Notes: a model not told the origin generated them from the sequence alone. A stretch of 32,987 bases of DNA from an uncultured Alistipes sp. (GCA_947573795.1 CANPHE010000027.1:1-32987); one strand, 5' to 3'; positions 7,965 to 17,139 are shown, counted from the stretch's first letter. Numbers and translations: made by a program.

Positions 7965-8906
7965 ATGAAGGTCGAAAACTTCGAAAATCTCCAGACTCGT
8001 ATCGAAGAACTCAAGCGACGCAAACGCGCCGTGATCCTCGCGCACTACTATACGACCCCCGAAGTGCAGGCCGTCGCCGATTTCCTGGGCGATTCGCTGG
8101 CCCTCTCGGTCAAGGCGCAGGATGTCGACGCCGAGATCATCCTCTTCGCCGGCGTACACTTCATGGCCGAGACGGCCAAGGTGCTCTGCCCCGATAAGAA
8201 GGTGCTCATCCCCTGCCCCGAGGCGGGGTGTTCGCTTGCCGAGTCGTGCGATGCGGCGGATTTCGCGGCGTTCAAGGCCCGCTATCCGGACCATAAGGTG
8301 GTTTCCTATGTCAATACGACGGTCGGCGTGAAGGCCCTGACGGATGTTTGCTGCACGTCGTCGAACGCCCTGAAGGTCGTGCAGTCGATTCCCGAGGAGC
8401 AGCCGATCATCTTTGCCCCCGACCGCAACCTGGGCTCCTATATCCGGAAACTCACCGGACGGCGGAATATGGTGCTGTGGGACGGTGCCTGCCACGTCCA
8501 CGAGGAGTTCTCGCTCGAAAAGATCCTGCAACTCAAACGCGAACACCCTGCCGCGAAGGTCGTCGTGCACCCCGAGTGCCGCGCCTATATCGTCGAGACG
8601 GCCGATTTCGTGGGCTCCACGGCGGCGATCCTCGACTACTGCGGCGCGAGCGATGCGCGGGAATTCATCGTCGTCACCGAGTCGGGAATCCTCGCCGAGA
8701 TGCGCAGGCGTTATCCCGAAAAGGTGTTTATTCCGGCGCCTCCCGACGACGAATCGTGCGGCTGCAACGATTGTAAATATATGAAGATGGTGACCTTGGA
8801 GCGCATCGTCGAGTGCCTGGAGAACGAATCTCCCGAGATCGTATTGGACGAGGAGGTGCGCCGCGCCGCCGAGCGGTCGATCCGCAATATGATCGCTATT
8901 CGCTGA
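7965..8906 (+). CDS. nadA: Quinolinate synthase NadA
   Basis: NadA condenses iminoaspartate with dihydroxyacetone phosphate to form quinolinate, the second step of de novo NAD synthesis, using a [4Fe-4S] cluster. The protein has 313 residues, the shorter form found in many bacteria and archaea. Visible family features are AHYYT near the N-terminus (26-30), the Cys-containing AGCSLAES (87-94), LWDGACHVHEEF (171-182) and the C-terminal CGCNDCKYMKM (265-275). The likely cluster ligands are C89, C176 and one of C265/C267/C270. The ATG at 7965 directly follows the AT-rich tract of the proposed origin. nadB and nadC are not adjacent. A hairpin terminator follows at 8950-8970. Confidence 0.96.
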   Translation: MKVENFENLQTRIEELKRRKRAVILAHYYTTPEVQAVADFLGDSLALSVKAQDVDAEIILFAGVHFMAETAKVLCPDKKVLIPCPEAGCSLAESCDAADFAAFKARYPDHKVVSYVNTTVGVKALTDVCCTSSNALKVVQSIPEEQPIIFAPDRNLGSYIRKLTGRRNMVLWDGACHVHEEFSLEKILQLKREHPAAKVVVHPECRAYIVETADFVGSTAAILDYCGASDAREFIVVTESGILAEMRRRYPEKVFIPAPPDDESCGCNDCKYMKMVTLERIVECLENESPEIVLDEEVRRAAERSIRNMIAIR

Positions 8907-8949
8907 CGGGGAAAAGGCTATTTTCGCGGATGCAGCCTGTGTCCGCATG

Positions 8950-8970
8950 CCCGGCTGAGAGCCGGGTTTT
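8950..8970 (+). terminator. Terminator of nadA
   Basis: CCCGGCT (8950-8956), loop GAG, AGCCGGG (8960-8966), then TTTT. It lies 43 bases past the nadA stop codon. Confidence 0.75.
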
Positions 8971-8998
8971 GCGATGTCGCTGTTTTACGGGGTTGCGT

Positions 8999-9072
8999 GC
9001 CGTAGCCTGCGGGGTGAGCGAAGCGAGCCTCCGCCCGGGGGAGGCTACGGCTCGCGCGGCTCGATGAGCCGC
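8999..9072. repeat. Two adjacent inverted repeats between nadA and the DPP7 gene
   Basis: GCCGTAGCCT (8999-9008) is matched by its exact complement AGGCTACGGC (9042-9051). Immediately after, GCGGCTC-GAT-GAGCCGC (9056-9072) forms a 7-bp hairpin. There is no T-run, so this is not an ordinary terminator. It may be a mobile-type palindromic intergenic element; no second copy was found in this window. Confidence 0.55.
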
Positions 9073-9157
9073 TATCCGATTTTACCCTTCCGAGGGGACG
9101 AACAAGGTGTAAAGTTGTATATAACCACCCAATGATATTAACTTAACATAATATCCG

Positions 9158-11281
9158 ATGAAAAAACTCTTTTTGCTGTGCGCAGCCGCTCTGGCATCGT
9201 GGAGCGCTGCGGCGGACGAAGGCATGTGGATGCTTCCCTACCTTCAGAAAATGAACATCAAGACGATGAAGTCCTTGGGCTGCAAACTCTCGGCCGAGGA
9301 TATTTACAGCGTCAATAATTCGTCGCTCAAGGACGCTGTGGTGATCTTCGGCGGCGGATGCACGGGCGAAATCGTTTCGCCCGAAGGACTGCTTTTCACC
9401 AACCACCATTGCGGTTTCGGTTCGATCCAGGCCCTCTCGTCCGTCGAGCACGACTACCTCAAGAACGGTTTCTGGGCCATGTCCAATGCCGAGGAGCTGC
9501 CCGCTCCGGGGTTGCAGGTGCGCTTCATCCGCAAGATCGCCGACGTGACGCCCGATGTCGTGGGCAACGTCCCCTCGACCGCTTCGCAGCAGGAGTACGA
9601 GACGATCAGCAACGAGAACATCAAGGCCCTCACGGCACGTCTCGAGGAGGAGAACCCCGGCATGGAGGTCATCGTGAAACCCTTCTTCGGCGGCAACCAG
9701 TTCTTCGCGTTCGTCATGGAGGTCTATACCGACGTGCGTCTGGTGGGTGCTCCTCCGCAGTCGGTCGGCAAGTTCGGCGGCAATACCGACAACTGGATGT
9801 GGCCGCGCCATACGTGCGATTTCTCGATCTTCCGCGTCTATGCCGGACCCGATAATCGTCCGGCGGATTATTCGCCCGAAAATCGCCCCTATAAGGCCGA
9901 AAAATACCTGAAGGTTTCGCTCGACGGATACGACGAGGGCGATTTCGCCATGATTATGGGATTTCCGGGTTCGACGCAGCGCTACATGACCTCCTACGAG
10001 ATCGACGACATGCTGCGCGTTTCCAATCCCAACCGCATCTTCATCCGCGGCGAGCGTCAGGATATCCTGTGGAAGGATATGATGGCGAGCGACCGCGTGC
10101 GTATCCAGTATGCCTCGAAATACGCCCAGTCGTCGAACTACTGGAAGAATTCGATCGGCATGTCGCGCGGCATCGAGAAACTCGGCGTGAAGGCCCGCAA
10201 GGAAGCTCAGGAGGCCGACTTCCGGGCGTGGGCCGCCGAGAAGACGCTGCCCGAGGAGGGATATGCGGATGCACTGACGGCGATCGAGGAGTCGATGAAG
10301 GCGCTTTCGCCCCTCGACCATGACCGGCAGTGGCTCTCCGAAGCGTTCCTGCGCGCCGTGGAGATCATCCGTCCGGCGACGGGCGTGCTGAAGGGCTCGG
10401 AGGTCAAGGCGGAGATCGACGCCGCGAAGCTGGAGACCGCCTACCGCGATTTCTACAAGGATTTCAACGTGGAGACCGATCGCAAGGTAGCCAAACGTAT
10501 GCTGCAAATCGCCCGCGAGCGCATGAAGGAGCAGCCGTCGTTCTACGCCGAGGTGGTCGACAAGCAGTTCGGCGGCGATACGGACGCCTATGTCGATCAT
10601 ATCTACGATAATTCGGCCTTCGCGTCGCAGGAGAAGGCTTTGGCGCTGCTGGCCGACTATTCGGCCGAGAAGGTCGCTGCGGACCCCGTGATGACGCTGG
10701 CGCGTTCGGTGATCGAGCAATATTATGCGCTCTCCGGCGCGCGTCGTCCCCATGCAGCGAAGTTCGCCGAGGGACACCGCAAATACATCGCCGGTCTGAT
10801 GCTCCGGAACCCCAAGAAGGCGTGGGCGTCGGATGCCAACTTCACGATCCGTCTGACCTACGGCCGCGTGCTGCCGTACGATCCGGCGGACGGTATCCGT
10901 TACAACTATTATACGACGCTCAAAGGCGTGATCGAGAAGGAGGACCCGAAGAATCCCGCCGAGTTCACGGTGCCCGCGAAACTCAAGGAGCTCTATGCGG
11001 CGCGCGATTTCGGACGCTATGCCAACGCACGGGGCGAGCTTCCGACCTGCTTCCTGGCCGATTGCGACATCACGGGCGGCAACTCCGGATCGCCGGTGAT
11101 GAATGCCCGGGGCGAGTTGATCGGCCTGGCGTTCGACGGCAACTGGGAGGCCATGTCGGGCGACGTGGCATTCGAACCCGAATTGCAGCGTACGATCGCC
11201 GTAGACGTGCGTTACGTGCTGTTCATCGTCGACAAGTTCGCCGGTGCGGGCTGGCTGCTCAAAGAGTTGCAGATCGACTGA
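9158..11281 (+). CDS. dpp7: S46-family dipeptidyl peptidase, DPP7 type
   Basis: This is a secreted serine exopeptidase of 707 residues that removes dipeptides from N-termini in the periplasm, feeding peptide catabolism. The signal peptide runs to about residue 19 (cleavage near SAA-ADEG). The triad is H84 in TNHHCG, D220 in WPRHTCDFS and S643 in GGNSGSP, matching the S46 order of His, Asp, Ser. The S1 pocket position 18 residues after the serine is Gly661 in FDGNW. DPP11 enzymes, specific for acidic P1 residues, have Arg there, so a DPP7-like preference for hydrophobic P1 residues is inferred. Cys219 next to the catalytic Asp replaces the Gly I expect at that position. Length matches the family (about 700-720). 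It is a single gene ending at a strong terminator. Confidence 0.94.
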   Translation: MKKLFLLCAAALASWSAAADEGMWMLPYLQKMNIKTMKSLGCKLSAEDIYSVNNSSLKDAVVIFGGGCTGEIVSPEGLLFTNHHCGFGSIQALSSVEHDYLKNGFWAMSNAEELPAPGLQVRFIRKIADVTPDVVGNVPSTASQQEYETISNENIKALTARLEEENPGMEVIVKPFFGGNQFFAFVMEVYTDVRLVGAPPQSVGKFGGNTDNWMWPRHTCDFSIFRVYAGPDNRPADYSPENRPYKAEKYLKVSLDGYDEGDFAMIMGFPGSTQRYMTSYEIDDMLRVSNPNRIFIRGERQDILWKDMMASDRVRIQYASKYAQSSNYWKNSIGMSRGIEKLGVKARKEAQEADFRAWAAEKTLPEEGYADALTAIEESMKALSPLDHDRQWLSEAFLRAVEIIRPATGVLKGSEVKAEIDAAKLETAYRDFYKDFNVETDRKVAKRMLQIARERMKEQPSFYAEVVDKQFGGDTDAYVDHIYDNSAFASQEKALALLADYSAEKVAADPVMTLARSVIEQYYALSGARRPHAAKFAEGHRKYIAGLMLRNPKKAWASDANFTIRLTYGRVLPYDPADGIRYNYYTTLKGVIEKEDPKNPAEFTVPAKLKELYAARDFGRYANARGELPTCFLADCDITGGNSGSPVMNARGELIGLAFDGNWEAMSGDVAFEPELQRTIAVDVRYVLFIVDKFAGAGWLLKELQID

Positions 11282-11307
11282 TCGACGGCTTTTCGAGACA
11301 TTGCGGA

Positions 11308-11339
11308 GCGCATATCCTTCGGGGTATGCGCTTTTTTTT
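11308..11339 (+). terminator. Terminator of the DPP7 gene
   Basis: GCGCATATCC (11308-11317), tetraloop TTCG, GGGTATGCGC (11322-11331), then eight T residues (11332-11339). A ten-pair stem (one G-T pair) makes this a very strong intrinsic terminator. Confidence 0.95.
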
Positions 11340-11438
11340 CGGGTGCCGGAGTTCGGGACAGCCGTCGTGCGTTGCTGATTGACAGCGCCGTCCTGAAATA
11401 AATGCGCCCTATCGCTTCCGATTTATCGTTAAAATTAC

Positions 11439-11446
11439 TAATTTTG
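11439..11446 (+). promoter_or_regulatory. Candidate -7 element for metG
   Basis: TAATTTTG matches TAnnTTTG exactly and places the transcript start about 25 bases before the metG ATG at 11477. No clear TTTG lies at the expected upstream distance. Confidence 0.45.
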
Positions 11447-11476
11447 GCAGAAATTAGTAAGATCGTACCTCTATTT

Positions 11477-13519
11477 ATGGCAAAAGAGTTCAAACGTTAC
11501 CTCGTCACTTCGGCGCTTCCCTACGCCAACGGTCCCGTGCATATCGGTCACCTGGCGGGTGTATATATTCCGTCGGATATCTACGTACGCTATCTGCGGC
11601 TGAAGGGCTGCGACGTGATTTCGGTCTGCGGATCGGACGAACACGGCGTGCCCATCACCATCAAGGCCCGCAAGGAGGGCGTTACGCCCCAGCAGATCGT
11701 CGACCGCTACCACGAGATCATCGAACGCTCGTTCCGCGGTCTGGGCATGTCGTTCGACATCTATTCGCGCACCTCGTCCCCGACGCATGCCGAGACTGCT
11801 TCGGCCTTCTTCCGCAAGCTCTACGACGAGGGCAAGTTCATCGAACGGACCTCGATGCAGTATTACGACGAGCAGGCGCAGACGTTCCTTGCCGACCGCT
11901 ATATCGTCGGCACGTGCCCCAAGTGCGGCAACGAACGCGCCTATGGCGACCAGTGCGAGCAGTGCGGTTCGACGCTTTCGCCCGACGAATTGGTGGAGCC
12001 TCACAGCGCCGTGTCGGGTTCGGTGCCCGTAAAACGGGAGACCAAACATTGGTATCTTCCTCTGGATCAATATGAAACGTTCCTCCGCGAATGGATTCTC
12101 GACGGTCATAAGGAGTGGAAGTCCAACGTCTACGGCCAGTGTAAGAGCTGGTTGGACGGCGGGTTGCAGCCCCGCGCCGTGAGCCGCGACCTGGATTGGG
12201 GAATTCCCGTGCCGGTGGAGGGTGCCGAGGGCAAGGTGCTCTATGTATGGTTCGACGCTCCGATCGGCTATATCTCGGCGACGAAGGACCTGACGCCCGA
12301 CTGGGAGAAGTATTGGAAGTCGGAGGATACGAAGATGGTTCACTTCATCGGCAAGGACAACATCGTCTTCCACTGCATCGTCTTCCCCTCGATGCTCAAA
12401 GCGCACGGGGGCTATATCTTGCCGGAGAACGTTCCTGCGAACGAGTTCCTGAACCTGGAGGGCGACAAGATTTCGACCTCGCGCAACTGGGCCGTATGGC
12501 TGCACGAATACCTCGAGGATTTCCCCGGCAAGGAGGATGTCCTGCGTTACGTGCTGTGTGCCAATGCTCCCGAGACCAAGGATAACGACTTCACCTGGAA
12601 GGACTTCCAGGCCCGCAACAACAACGAGCTGGTCGCCGTGCTGGGCAACTTCGTCAACCGTGCCCTGGTGCTCACCAAGAAGTATTACGACGGCAAAGTC
12701 CCGGCCTGCGGCGAGTTGAACGACTACGACTGCGAAACGATCGCCGAAATGGCTGCCGTGAAGGGATCGTTGGAGCAGAATATCGAGCATTACCACTTCC
12801 GCGAGGCGCTGAAGGATGCGATGAATATCGCTCGCATCGGTAACAAATACCTGGCCGATACGGAGCCTTGGAAGGTCGTTAAGAGCGATCCGGCGCGTGT
12901 CGAGACGATTCTCAACGTCGCTTTGCAGATTACGGCCAATACGGCCATCGCCATCGAGCCTTTCATGCCCTTCTCGGCGGAAAAGATCCGGAAAATGCTG
13001 GCGCTCGAAAAATTCGGCTGGGAGCGTTTGGGAGCTACCGATCTGGTGCCTGCCGGCCATGAAATCGGTGAACCGGTATTGCTTTTCGAGAAGATCGAAG
13101 ACGATGTGATCCAGCGTCAGCTGGACAAACTCGCCGCGACGAAGGAGGCCAACCGTATCGCCGAGGCAGCGCAGCATGTCGAGCCGCAGAAAGAGGAGGT
13201 CTCGTTCGATGATTTCCAGAAGATGGATATCCGCGTCGCGACGATCCTTAAGGCCGAAAAGGTGGCGAAAACCAAGAAATTGCTCAAATTGACGGTCGAT
13301 ACGGGTATCGACGAGCGTGAAATCGTCTCGGGAATTGCCGAACATTTCACGCCCGAGGAGCTCGTCGGACGTCAGGTCTTGGTGCTCGTCAACCTCGCAC
13401 CCCGCGAGTTGAAGGGAACGCTGTCGCGCGGTATGATTCTCATGGCCGAGGATGCTTCGGGAAAATTGAGACTATTGGCGCCGAACGATGCCACCAACAA
13501 CGGTGCGATCGTCGGTTGA
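11477..13519 (+). CDS. metG: Methionyl-tRNA synthetase with C-terminal tRNA-binding domain
   Basis: MetG charges tRNA-Met in the cytoplasm. The protein has 680 residues. The class I signature is HIGH at 22-25, and the KMSKS-loop equivalent is KISTS at 331-335. Four cysteines (C147, C150, C160, C163 in CPKC and CEQC) form the zinc knuckle of the long MetG1 type. Residues about 577-680 are the EMAP-II/Trbp111-like OB-fold that binds tRNA and promotes dimerisation ([12 protein letters not shown]). I chose the ATG at 11477 ([19 protein letters not shown]); the open frame extends back to 11402 but those residues are not conserved in the family and precede the -7 box. It lies between the DPP7 terminator and ilvE. 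Confidence 0.97.
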   Translation: MAKEFKRYLVTSALPYANGPVHIGHLAGVYIPSDIYVRYLRLKGCDVISVCGSDEHGVPITIKARKEGVTPQQIVDRYHEIIERSFRGLGMSFDIYSRTSSPTHAETASAFFRKLYDEGKFIERTSMQYYDEQAQTFLADRYIVGTCPKCGNERAYGDQCEQCGSTLSPDELVEPHSAVSGSVPVKRETKHWYLPLDQYETFLREWILDGHKEWKSNVYGQCKSWLDGGLQPRAVSRDLDWGIPVPVEGAEGKVLYVWFDAPIGYISATKDLTPDWEKYWKSEDTKMVHFIGKDNIVFHCIVFPSMLKAHGGYILPENVPANEFLNLEGDKISTSRNWAVWLHEYLEDFPGKEDVLRYVLCANAPETKDNDFTWKDFQARNNNELVAVLGNFVNRALVLTKKYYDGKVPACGELNDYDCETIAEMAAVKGSLEQNIEHYHFREALKDAMNIARIGNKYLADTEPWKVVKSDPARVETILNVALQITANTAIAIEPFMPFSAEKIRKMLALEKFGWERLGATDLVPAGHEIGEPVLLFEKIEDDVIQRQLDKLAATKEANRIAEAAQHVEPQKEEVSFDDFQKMDIRVATILKAEKVAKTKKLLKLTVDTGIDEREIVSGIAEHFTPEELVGRQVLVLVNLAPRELKGTLSRGMILMAEDASGKLRLLAPNDATNNGAIVG

Positions 13520-13530
13520 TCGAATTATCG

Positions 13531-13563
13531 GATGCGCGGGTCGGTCGAAACGACTCGCGCATC
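13531..13563 (+). terminator. Stem-loop after metG
   Basis: GATGCGCGGGTCG (13531-13543) pairs with CGACTCGCGCATC (13551-13563) apart from one G-T pair, with loop GTCGAAA. It lies 11 bases after the metG stop. The T-rich run comes only 12 bases later, so termination here is plausible but not textbook. Confidence 0.5.
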
Positions 13564-13597
13564 GTCGTATATGAACTTTTTTTAAATCGAAAAGAAT

Positions 13598-14611
13598 ATG
13601 GAAAACACGGATTGGAGCGCATTGGGGTTCGATTACCATAAAACCGATTGGAATGTGCGTTATGCTTATACCGACGGACGTTGGAGCGACATGGAAGTCA
13701 CGCAGGACGAATATATCCGGATGCATATGTCGGCTTCGTGTCTGCATTATGGGTTGGAACTCTTCGAAGGGCTGAAGGCTTTTCGGGGTGTCGACGGCAA
13801 AGTTCGCCTCTTCCGTGTTGCGGATAACGCTCGGCGTCTTATTTCGTCGGCTGCGCGCCTCTGTCTGCCCCTGCCTACGGAGCAGATGATCGTCGATGCC
13901 TGCATCGAAGTCGTGAAGCGTAACGCGCGATATATCCCGCCCTACGGTACGGGAGCATCGCTCTACCTGCGTCCGGTGATGTTCGGCACGACGGCCGGAT
14001 TGGGTGTCAAGCCCGCCAAAGATGCGTTGCTGATCGTCTATTGCTCGCCCGTAGGTGCCTATTTCAAGTCGGGAATCAAGCCCATTATGGTGGCTCTGGA
14101 CCGCGAACAAGACCGTGCTGCTCCACGTGGAACAGGCGATGTAAAAGTCGGAGGTAACTATGCAGCAAGCATTTACTCGAGTAATAACGCGCACGCTCTC
14201 GGTTATTCCAACGTGCTTTATCTCGATGCCGCCGAACATAAATTCATCGAGGAGTGCGGTGCCGCGAACTTCTTCGGAATCAAAGACGGTAAGTATATAA
14301 CGCCGAAATCGCCTTCGATTCTTCCTTCGATTACCAATATGAGTCTGCGTCAGGTGGCGCAGGATATGGGGCTGACGGTCGAGCAGCGACCCGTGCCTCT
14401 GGAGGAATTGTCCACTTTCGAGGAGTGCGGTGCCTGCGGTACAGCTGCGGTGATCTCCCCTATCGGTAAGATTTTCGATATGCAGACCAATGAGGTTTAC
14501 GAATTCGGTTCGGAGGTCGGTAAGGTTTCGATGGAACTGTATACCCGTTTGCAGGATATTCAGTACGGCCGGTCGGAGGATAAATACGGGTGGTGCACGG
14601 AGATTGATTAA
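13598..14611 (+). CDS. ilvE: Branched-chain amino acid aminotransferase
   Basis: This cytoplasmic PLP enzyme interconverts Leu/Ile/Val and their 2-oxo acids. Its 337 residues match the fold-type IV class IIa family (B. subtilis YbgE/YwaA-like). The Schiff-base lysine is K183 in GTGDVKVGGNYAAS. Other family marks are FEGLKAFR (56-63), EECGAANFFGI and ECGACGTAAVISPIG, which bind the cofactor phosphate. The ATG at 13598 gives the usual N-terminus (DWSALGFDY...). No other ilv or leu genes are near. Unusually, the codons for A174-T179 (AAPRGT) contain a parS-like palindrome (14119-14134), and Arg177 falls where the family usually has Gly (RGGTG in the B. subtilis enzymes). Confidence 0.96.
   Translation: MENTDWSALGFDYHKTDWNVRYAYTDGRWSDMEVTQDEYIRMHMSASCLHYGLELFEGLKAFRGVDGKVRLFRVADNARRLISSAARLCLPLPTEQMIVDACIEVVKRNARYIPPYGTGASLYLRPVMFGTTAGLGVKPAKDALLIVYCSPVGAYFKSGIKPIMVALDREQDRAAPRGTGDVKVGGNYAASIYSSNNAHALGYSNVLYLDAAEHKFIEECGAANFFGIKDGKYITPKSPSILPSITNMSLRQVAQDMGLTVEQRPVPLEELSTFEECGACGTAAVISPIGKIFDMQTNEVYEFGSEVGKVSMELYTRLQDIQYGRSEDKYGWCTEID
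14119..14134. promoter_or_regulatory. parS-like site 1 (inside ilvE)
   Basis: TGCTCCACGTGGAACA differs at one position (C for T at base 3) from the palindrome TGTTCCACGTGGAACA found 842 bp away. The parS consensus is TGTTTCACGTGAAACA in B. subtilis, and GTTCCACGTGGAAC is the form reported for Pseudomonas. ParB binding is inferred. Confidence 0.6.
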
Positions 14612-14960
14612 GAATTCAAAATTAAGAATTGTTGGTTAAGACTGGGAATAGTACTGGATTTTACTTTCTGTGATCGTCTATTCCCGGAGTAATGCGGGTT
14701 GTACCTGCGAAGCCAAGCATCGTTAGATGCGGACCTTCGCCGCCGGTGGCTGCGGCCTGCGCGATCCTGAGGATCGCATTTTGCGGGAAAGAATGATGAA
14801 ATGGATGATCTTCATTATATGTTTATAGAGAGAAGTATATGTGGCTGTAACTTTTTGTTATTGGTTACCGGCGAATCATTGGCCTCTGATAAGCAGCTTC
14901 TTTTCTCAACTCAGTATTAAAAAGAAACAGAGATACCAGTAAAGGTATCTCTGTTTCTTT
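14612..14960. other. Structured intergenic region between ilvE and mnmG
   Basis: No open frame here looks real. Visible elements are an inverted repeat GGGAATAG (14644-14651) / CTATTCCC (14678-14685); a small GCATC/GATGC hairpin near 14718-14731; a terminator-like hairpin at 14761-14777; an AT-rich stretch of about 120 bp; and the large hairpin at 14920-14961. I see no tRNA or known riboswitch. Confidence 0.5.
14761..14782 (+). terminator. Possible ilvE terminator
   Basis: GCGATCC-TGA-GGATCGC (14761-14777) followed by ATTTT. The stem is a perfect 7 bp, but it lies 149 bases past the ilvE stop. Confidence 0.5.
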
Positions 14961-14961
14961 T
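14920..14961. terminator. Strong bidirectional terminator between ilvE and mnmG
   Basis: An 18-bp perfect stem (14920-14937 with 14944-14961) with the 6-base loop AGTAAA has T-runs on both exits. On the minus strand it lies 20 bases past the mnmG stop, and on the plus strand it would stop read-through from ilvE. Its last base is the first base of the parS-like palindrome. Confidence 0.9.
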
Positions 14962-14976
14962 GTTCCACGTGGAACA
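14961..14976. promoter_or_regulatory. parS-like site 2 (between terminator and mnmG)
   Basis: TGTTCCACGTGGAACA is a perfect 16-bp palindrome and matches the chromosomal parS core (GTTnCACGTGnAAC). It sits just past the mnmG stop codon, in intergenic sequence with no coding constraint. As the binding site of ParB/Spo0J it would be expected near the origin; mnmG (gidA) is often origin-proximal too. Confidence 0.75.
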
Positions 14977-14981
14977 CTTCC

Positions 14982-16979
14982 CTATCGGCCGAATTTTACC
15001 AGTAAAACATTGACGTCTGCCGGCGATACACCCGGAATGCGCGATGCCTGTCCGATCGTGGTCGGACGGATACGCGATAGCTTCTGTCGGGCTTCGATCG
15101 TAAGTGCCTGCATCGAATGATAGTCGAAATGATCGGGAATACGGATATTTTCGAGCCGTTGTAACTTGTCGGCAATGAATTTTTCGCGTTCGATATACCC
15201 TTTGTATTTGATTTGGATTTCCGCCTCCTCGATAATCTCTGCCGTGAAGTTTTCCGAATCGAGGAATTTGCGCAATTTGGGCAGAACGCTTTTCAGCGAT
15301 TCGAAGGTCACATTGTTGCGCATCAGGATGTCGTAGAGTTTTCGGCCCTGCGATAACGGGTCGGAATCGATCGATTTTAAATAGTCGTTAATTTCGTCTG
15401 CTTTGATGCTCTGCCGGCGCGCGAAGGAAATAAGCGATTCTACGAGCGATTTTTTTTCGATGAATTTTGCGTATCTTTTCTTCGAAATCAGTCCGATTTC
15501 GTGTCCTAACGGAGTAAGTCGCAAATCGGCATTGTCCTGCCGCAGCAGAATGCGATATTCGGCCCGTGAGGTGAACATGCGGTAAGGTTCGTCGACACCC
15601 TTCGTCACGAGGTCGTCGATCAGTACGCCGATGTAGGCTTCGTCGCGTCGCAGTACGATCGGCGACTCCCCCACCAGGGCCCGGTGAGCGTTGATACCGG
15701 CCAGGAGCCCCTGTGCTGCGGCCTCCTCGTATCCCGTCGTGCCGTTGACCTGTCCGGCGAGGTATAATCCCGCGACGGGCTTGCTTTCGAGCGTATGGTG
15801 CAGCTGCGTGGGCGGAAAATAGTCGTATTCGATCGCATATCCGGGGCGGTAGATATGTACGTCCTCCAATCCCCGAATCTTGTGCAACGCCTGCCACTGC
15901 ACCTCCCAAGGCAGCGACGAGGAGAAGCCGTTGAGGTAGTATTCGTTGGTCGTGCGGCCCTCGGGTTCCAGGAATAGCTGGTGCTGCTCCTTGTCGGCGA
16001 AGGTGCGGAGTTTGTCCTCGATCGAGGGGCAATAACGGGGGCCGATGCCCTTTATCGTGCCGTTGAAAAGCGGCGAAAGGGCGAATCCGCTGCGTAAAAT
16101 GTCGTGAACTTCGCTCGAAGTGTAGACCAAAAAACAGGGAAGTTGATCCTTTACAGGCTCAGTTTCGTCTGAAAATGAGAACTTTGCGGGGTTTTCGTCG
16201 CCATATTGCGGTTCGATCGCCTCGAAATCGATCGTCCGCGCATCCAATCGTGCCGGGGTTCCGGTCTTCATGCGTCCCGTCTCGAAACCTGCGGCGCGCA
16301 GCGACTCCGTGATTCCGTGCGAAGCCGCATCCCCCGCCCGGCCGCCTTCGGCCTGCGAGGCGCCGCAGTGCATCAATCCGTCGAGGAACGTTCCGGCGGT
16401 CAACACCACGGCTCGGCAGCGGAACGTCACTCCCATGCGGGTACGAACGCCGCAAATACGCTTTTTAGGGCTTGTTTCGCTCTTTGTGGAAGGAGTACTC
16501 GTCGAAGTATTCGGTGCTGCTAAATCGGCTGTTTCGGGGTTTTGCGAGGAGGTCGACTCCCCTGCCGGTTCGAAGAGCAGTTCCGTGACGGAATCCTGCC
16601 AGATATAGAGGTCGGTCGTGTTCTCCAAGGTGTGGCGCCACTCCTCCGAAAAGCGAGTTTTGTCGCACTGCGCGCGGGGACTCCACATGGCGGCCCCTTT
16701 CGAACGGTTGAGCATGCGGAATTGCACGGTCGTGAGGTCGGTGATGCGTCCCATCTGACCGCCCAATGCGTCGATCTCCCGGACGATCTGTCCTTTGGCT
16801 ACTCCGCCCACGGCCGGGTTGCACGACATGGCCGCCAGTTTGGTCATGTCCATCGTCACGAGCAGCGTCCGCGAACCCAGTCGTGCCGCCGCGGCCGCCG
16901 CCTCGCAGCCCGCATGGCCGCCGCCTATCACTACGATATCGTATGTAAGTTCCAAATTTCCAGGTTTTAATGGTAACAA
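14982..16979 (-). CDS. mnmG: tRNA 5-carboxymethylaminomethyluridine-modifying enzyme MnmG (GidA)
   Basis: MnmG is an FAD enzyme that, with MnmE, modifies the wobble uridine U34 of certain tRNAs. The dinucleotide-binding motif [13 protein letters not shown] is at 16-28, followed by [21 protein letters not shown] and the C-terminal IPGVSPAD helical domain. No ATG is in frame: the frame opens with TTG at 16979, and a second TTG at 16955 ([12 protein letters not shown]), preceded by a GGA, is the more likely start, giving 657 residues. The usual length is about 620-630; the excess is a Ser/Thr/Pro-rich insert at about 138-172 (16464-16568), in a region where other MnmG proteins have a short turn. 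All core motifs are intact, so it should be functional. It stands alone between the strong terminator and the end of the division operon; mnmE is not here. Confidence 0.95.
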   Translation of the reverse strand: MLPLKPGNLELTYDIVVIGGGHAGCEAAAAAARLGSRTLLVTMDMTKLAAMSCNPAVGGVAKGQIVREIDALGGQMGRITDLTTVQFRMLNRSKGAAMWSPRAQCDKTRFSEEWRHTLENTTDLYIWQDSVTELLFEPAGESTSSQNPETADLAAPNTSTSTPSTKSETSPKKRICGVRTRMGVTFRCRAVVLTAGTFLDGLMHCGASQAEGGRAGDAASHGITESLRAAGFETGRMKTGTPARLDARTIDFEAIEPQYGDENPAKFSFSDETEPVKDQLPCFLVYTSSEVHDILRSGFALSPLFNGTIKGIGPRYCPSIEDKLRTFADKEQHQLFLEPEGRTTNEYYLNGFSSSLPWEVQWQALHKIRGLEDVHIYRPGYAIEYDYFPPTQLHHTLESKPVAGLYLAGQVNGTTGYEEAAAQGLLAGINAHRALVGESPIVLRRDEAYIGVLIDDLVTKGVDEPYRMFTSRAEYRILLRQDNADLRLTPLGHEIGLISKKRYAKFIEKKSLVESLISFARRQSIKADEINDYLKSIDSDPLSQGRKLYDILMRNNVTFESLKSVLPKLRKFLDSENFTAEIIEEAEIQIKYKGYIEREKFIADKLQRLENIRIPDHFDYHSMQALTIEARQKLSRIRPTTIGQASRIPGVSPADVNVLLVKFGR

Positions 16980-17019
16980 TATACAATTTTATGACTGTCA
17001 TCTCGTTTGGGTCGGTTTT

Positions 17020-17139
17020 TGCCTCGCGGCGGAACGCCGCGTTTATAAATCTGACTCACTCCCAACTGCGACAGCAGGCGAATGCAATCGAGCTACGCTC
17101 GAATTGCTGAGCCGCCACCGCGGAAACGGCGCACGGTTG
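17020..17139 (+). repeat. Dispersed intergenic repeat, copy B
   Basis: This matches the reverse complement of 1-120 almost end to end. Hairpins inside include TCGCGGCGG-AACGCCGCG (17024-17041). Continuing to 17160, a compound hairpin forms from GGCGC/GCGCC arms around TCGCT/AGCGA. It fills most of the 269-bp gap between mnmG and ftsW, on the 3' side of ftsW. It has no open frame worth calling. Confidence 0.75.
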
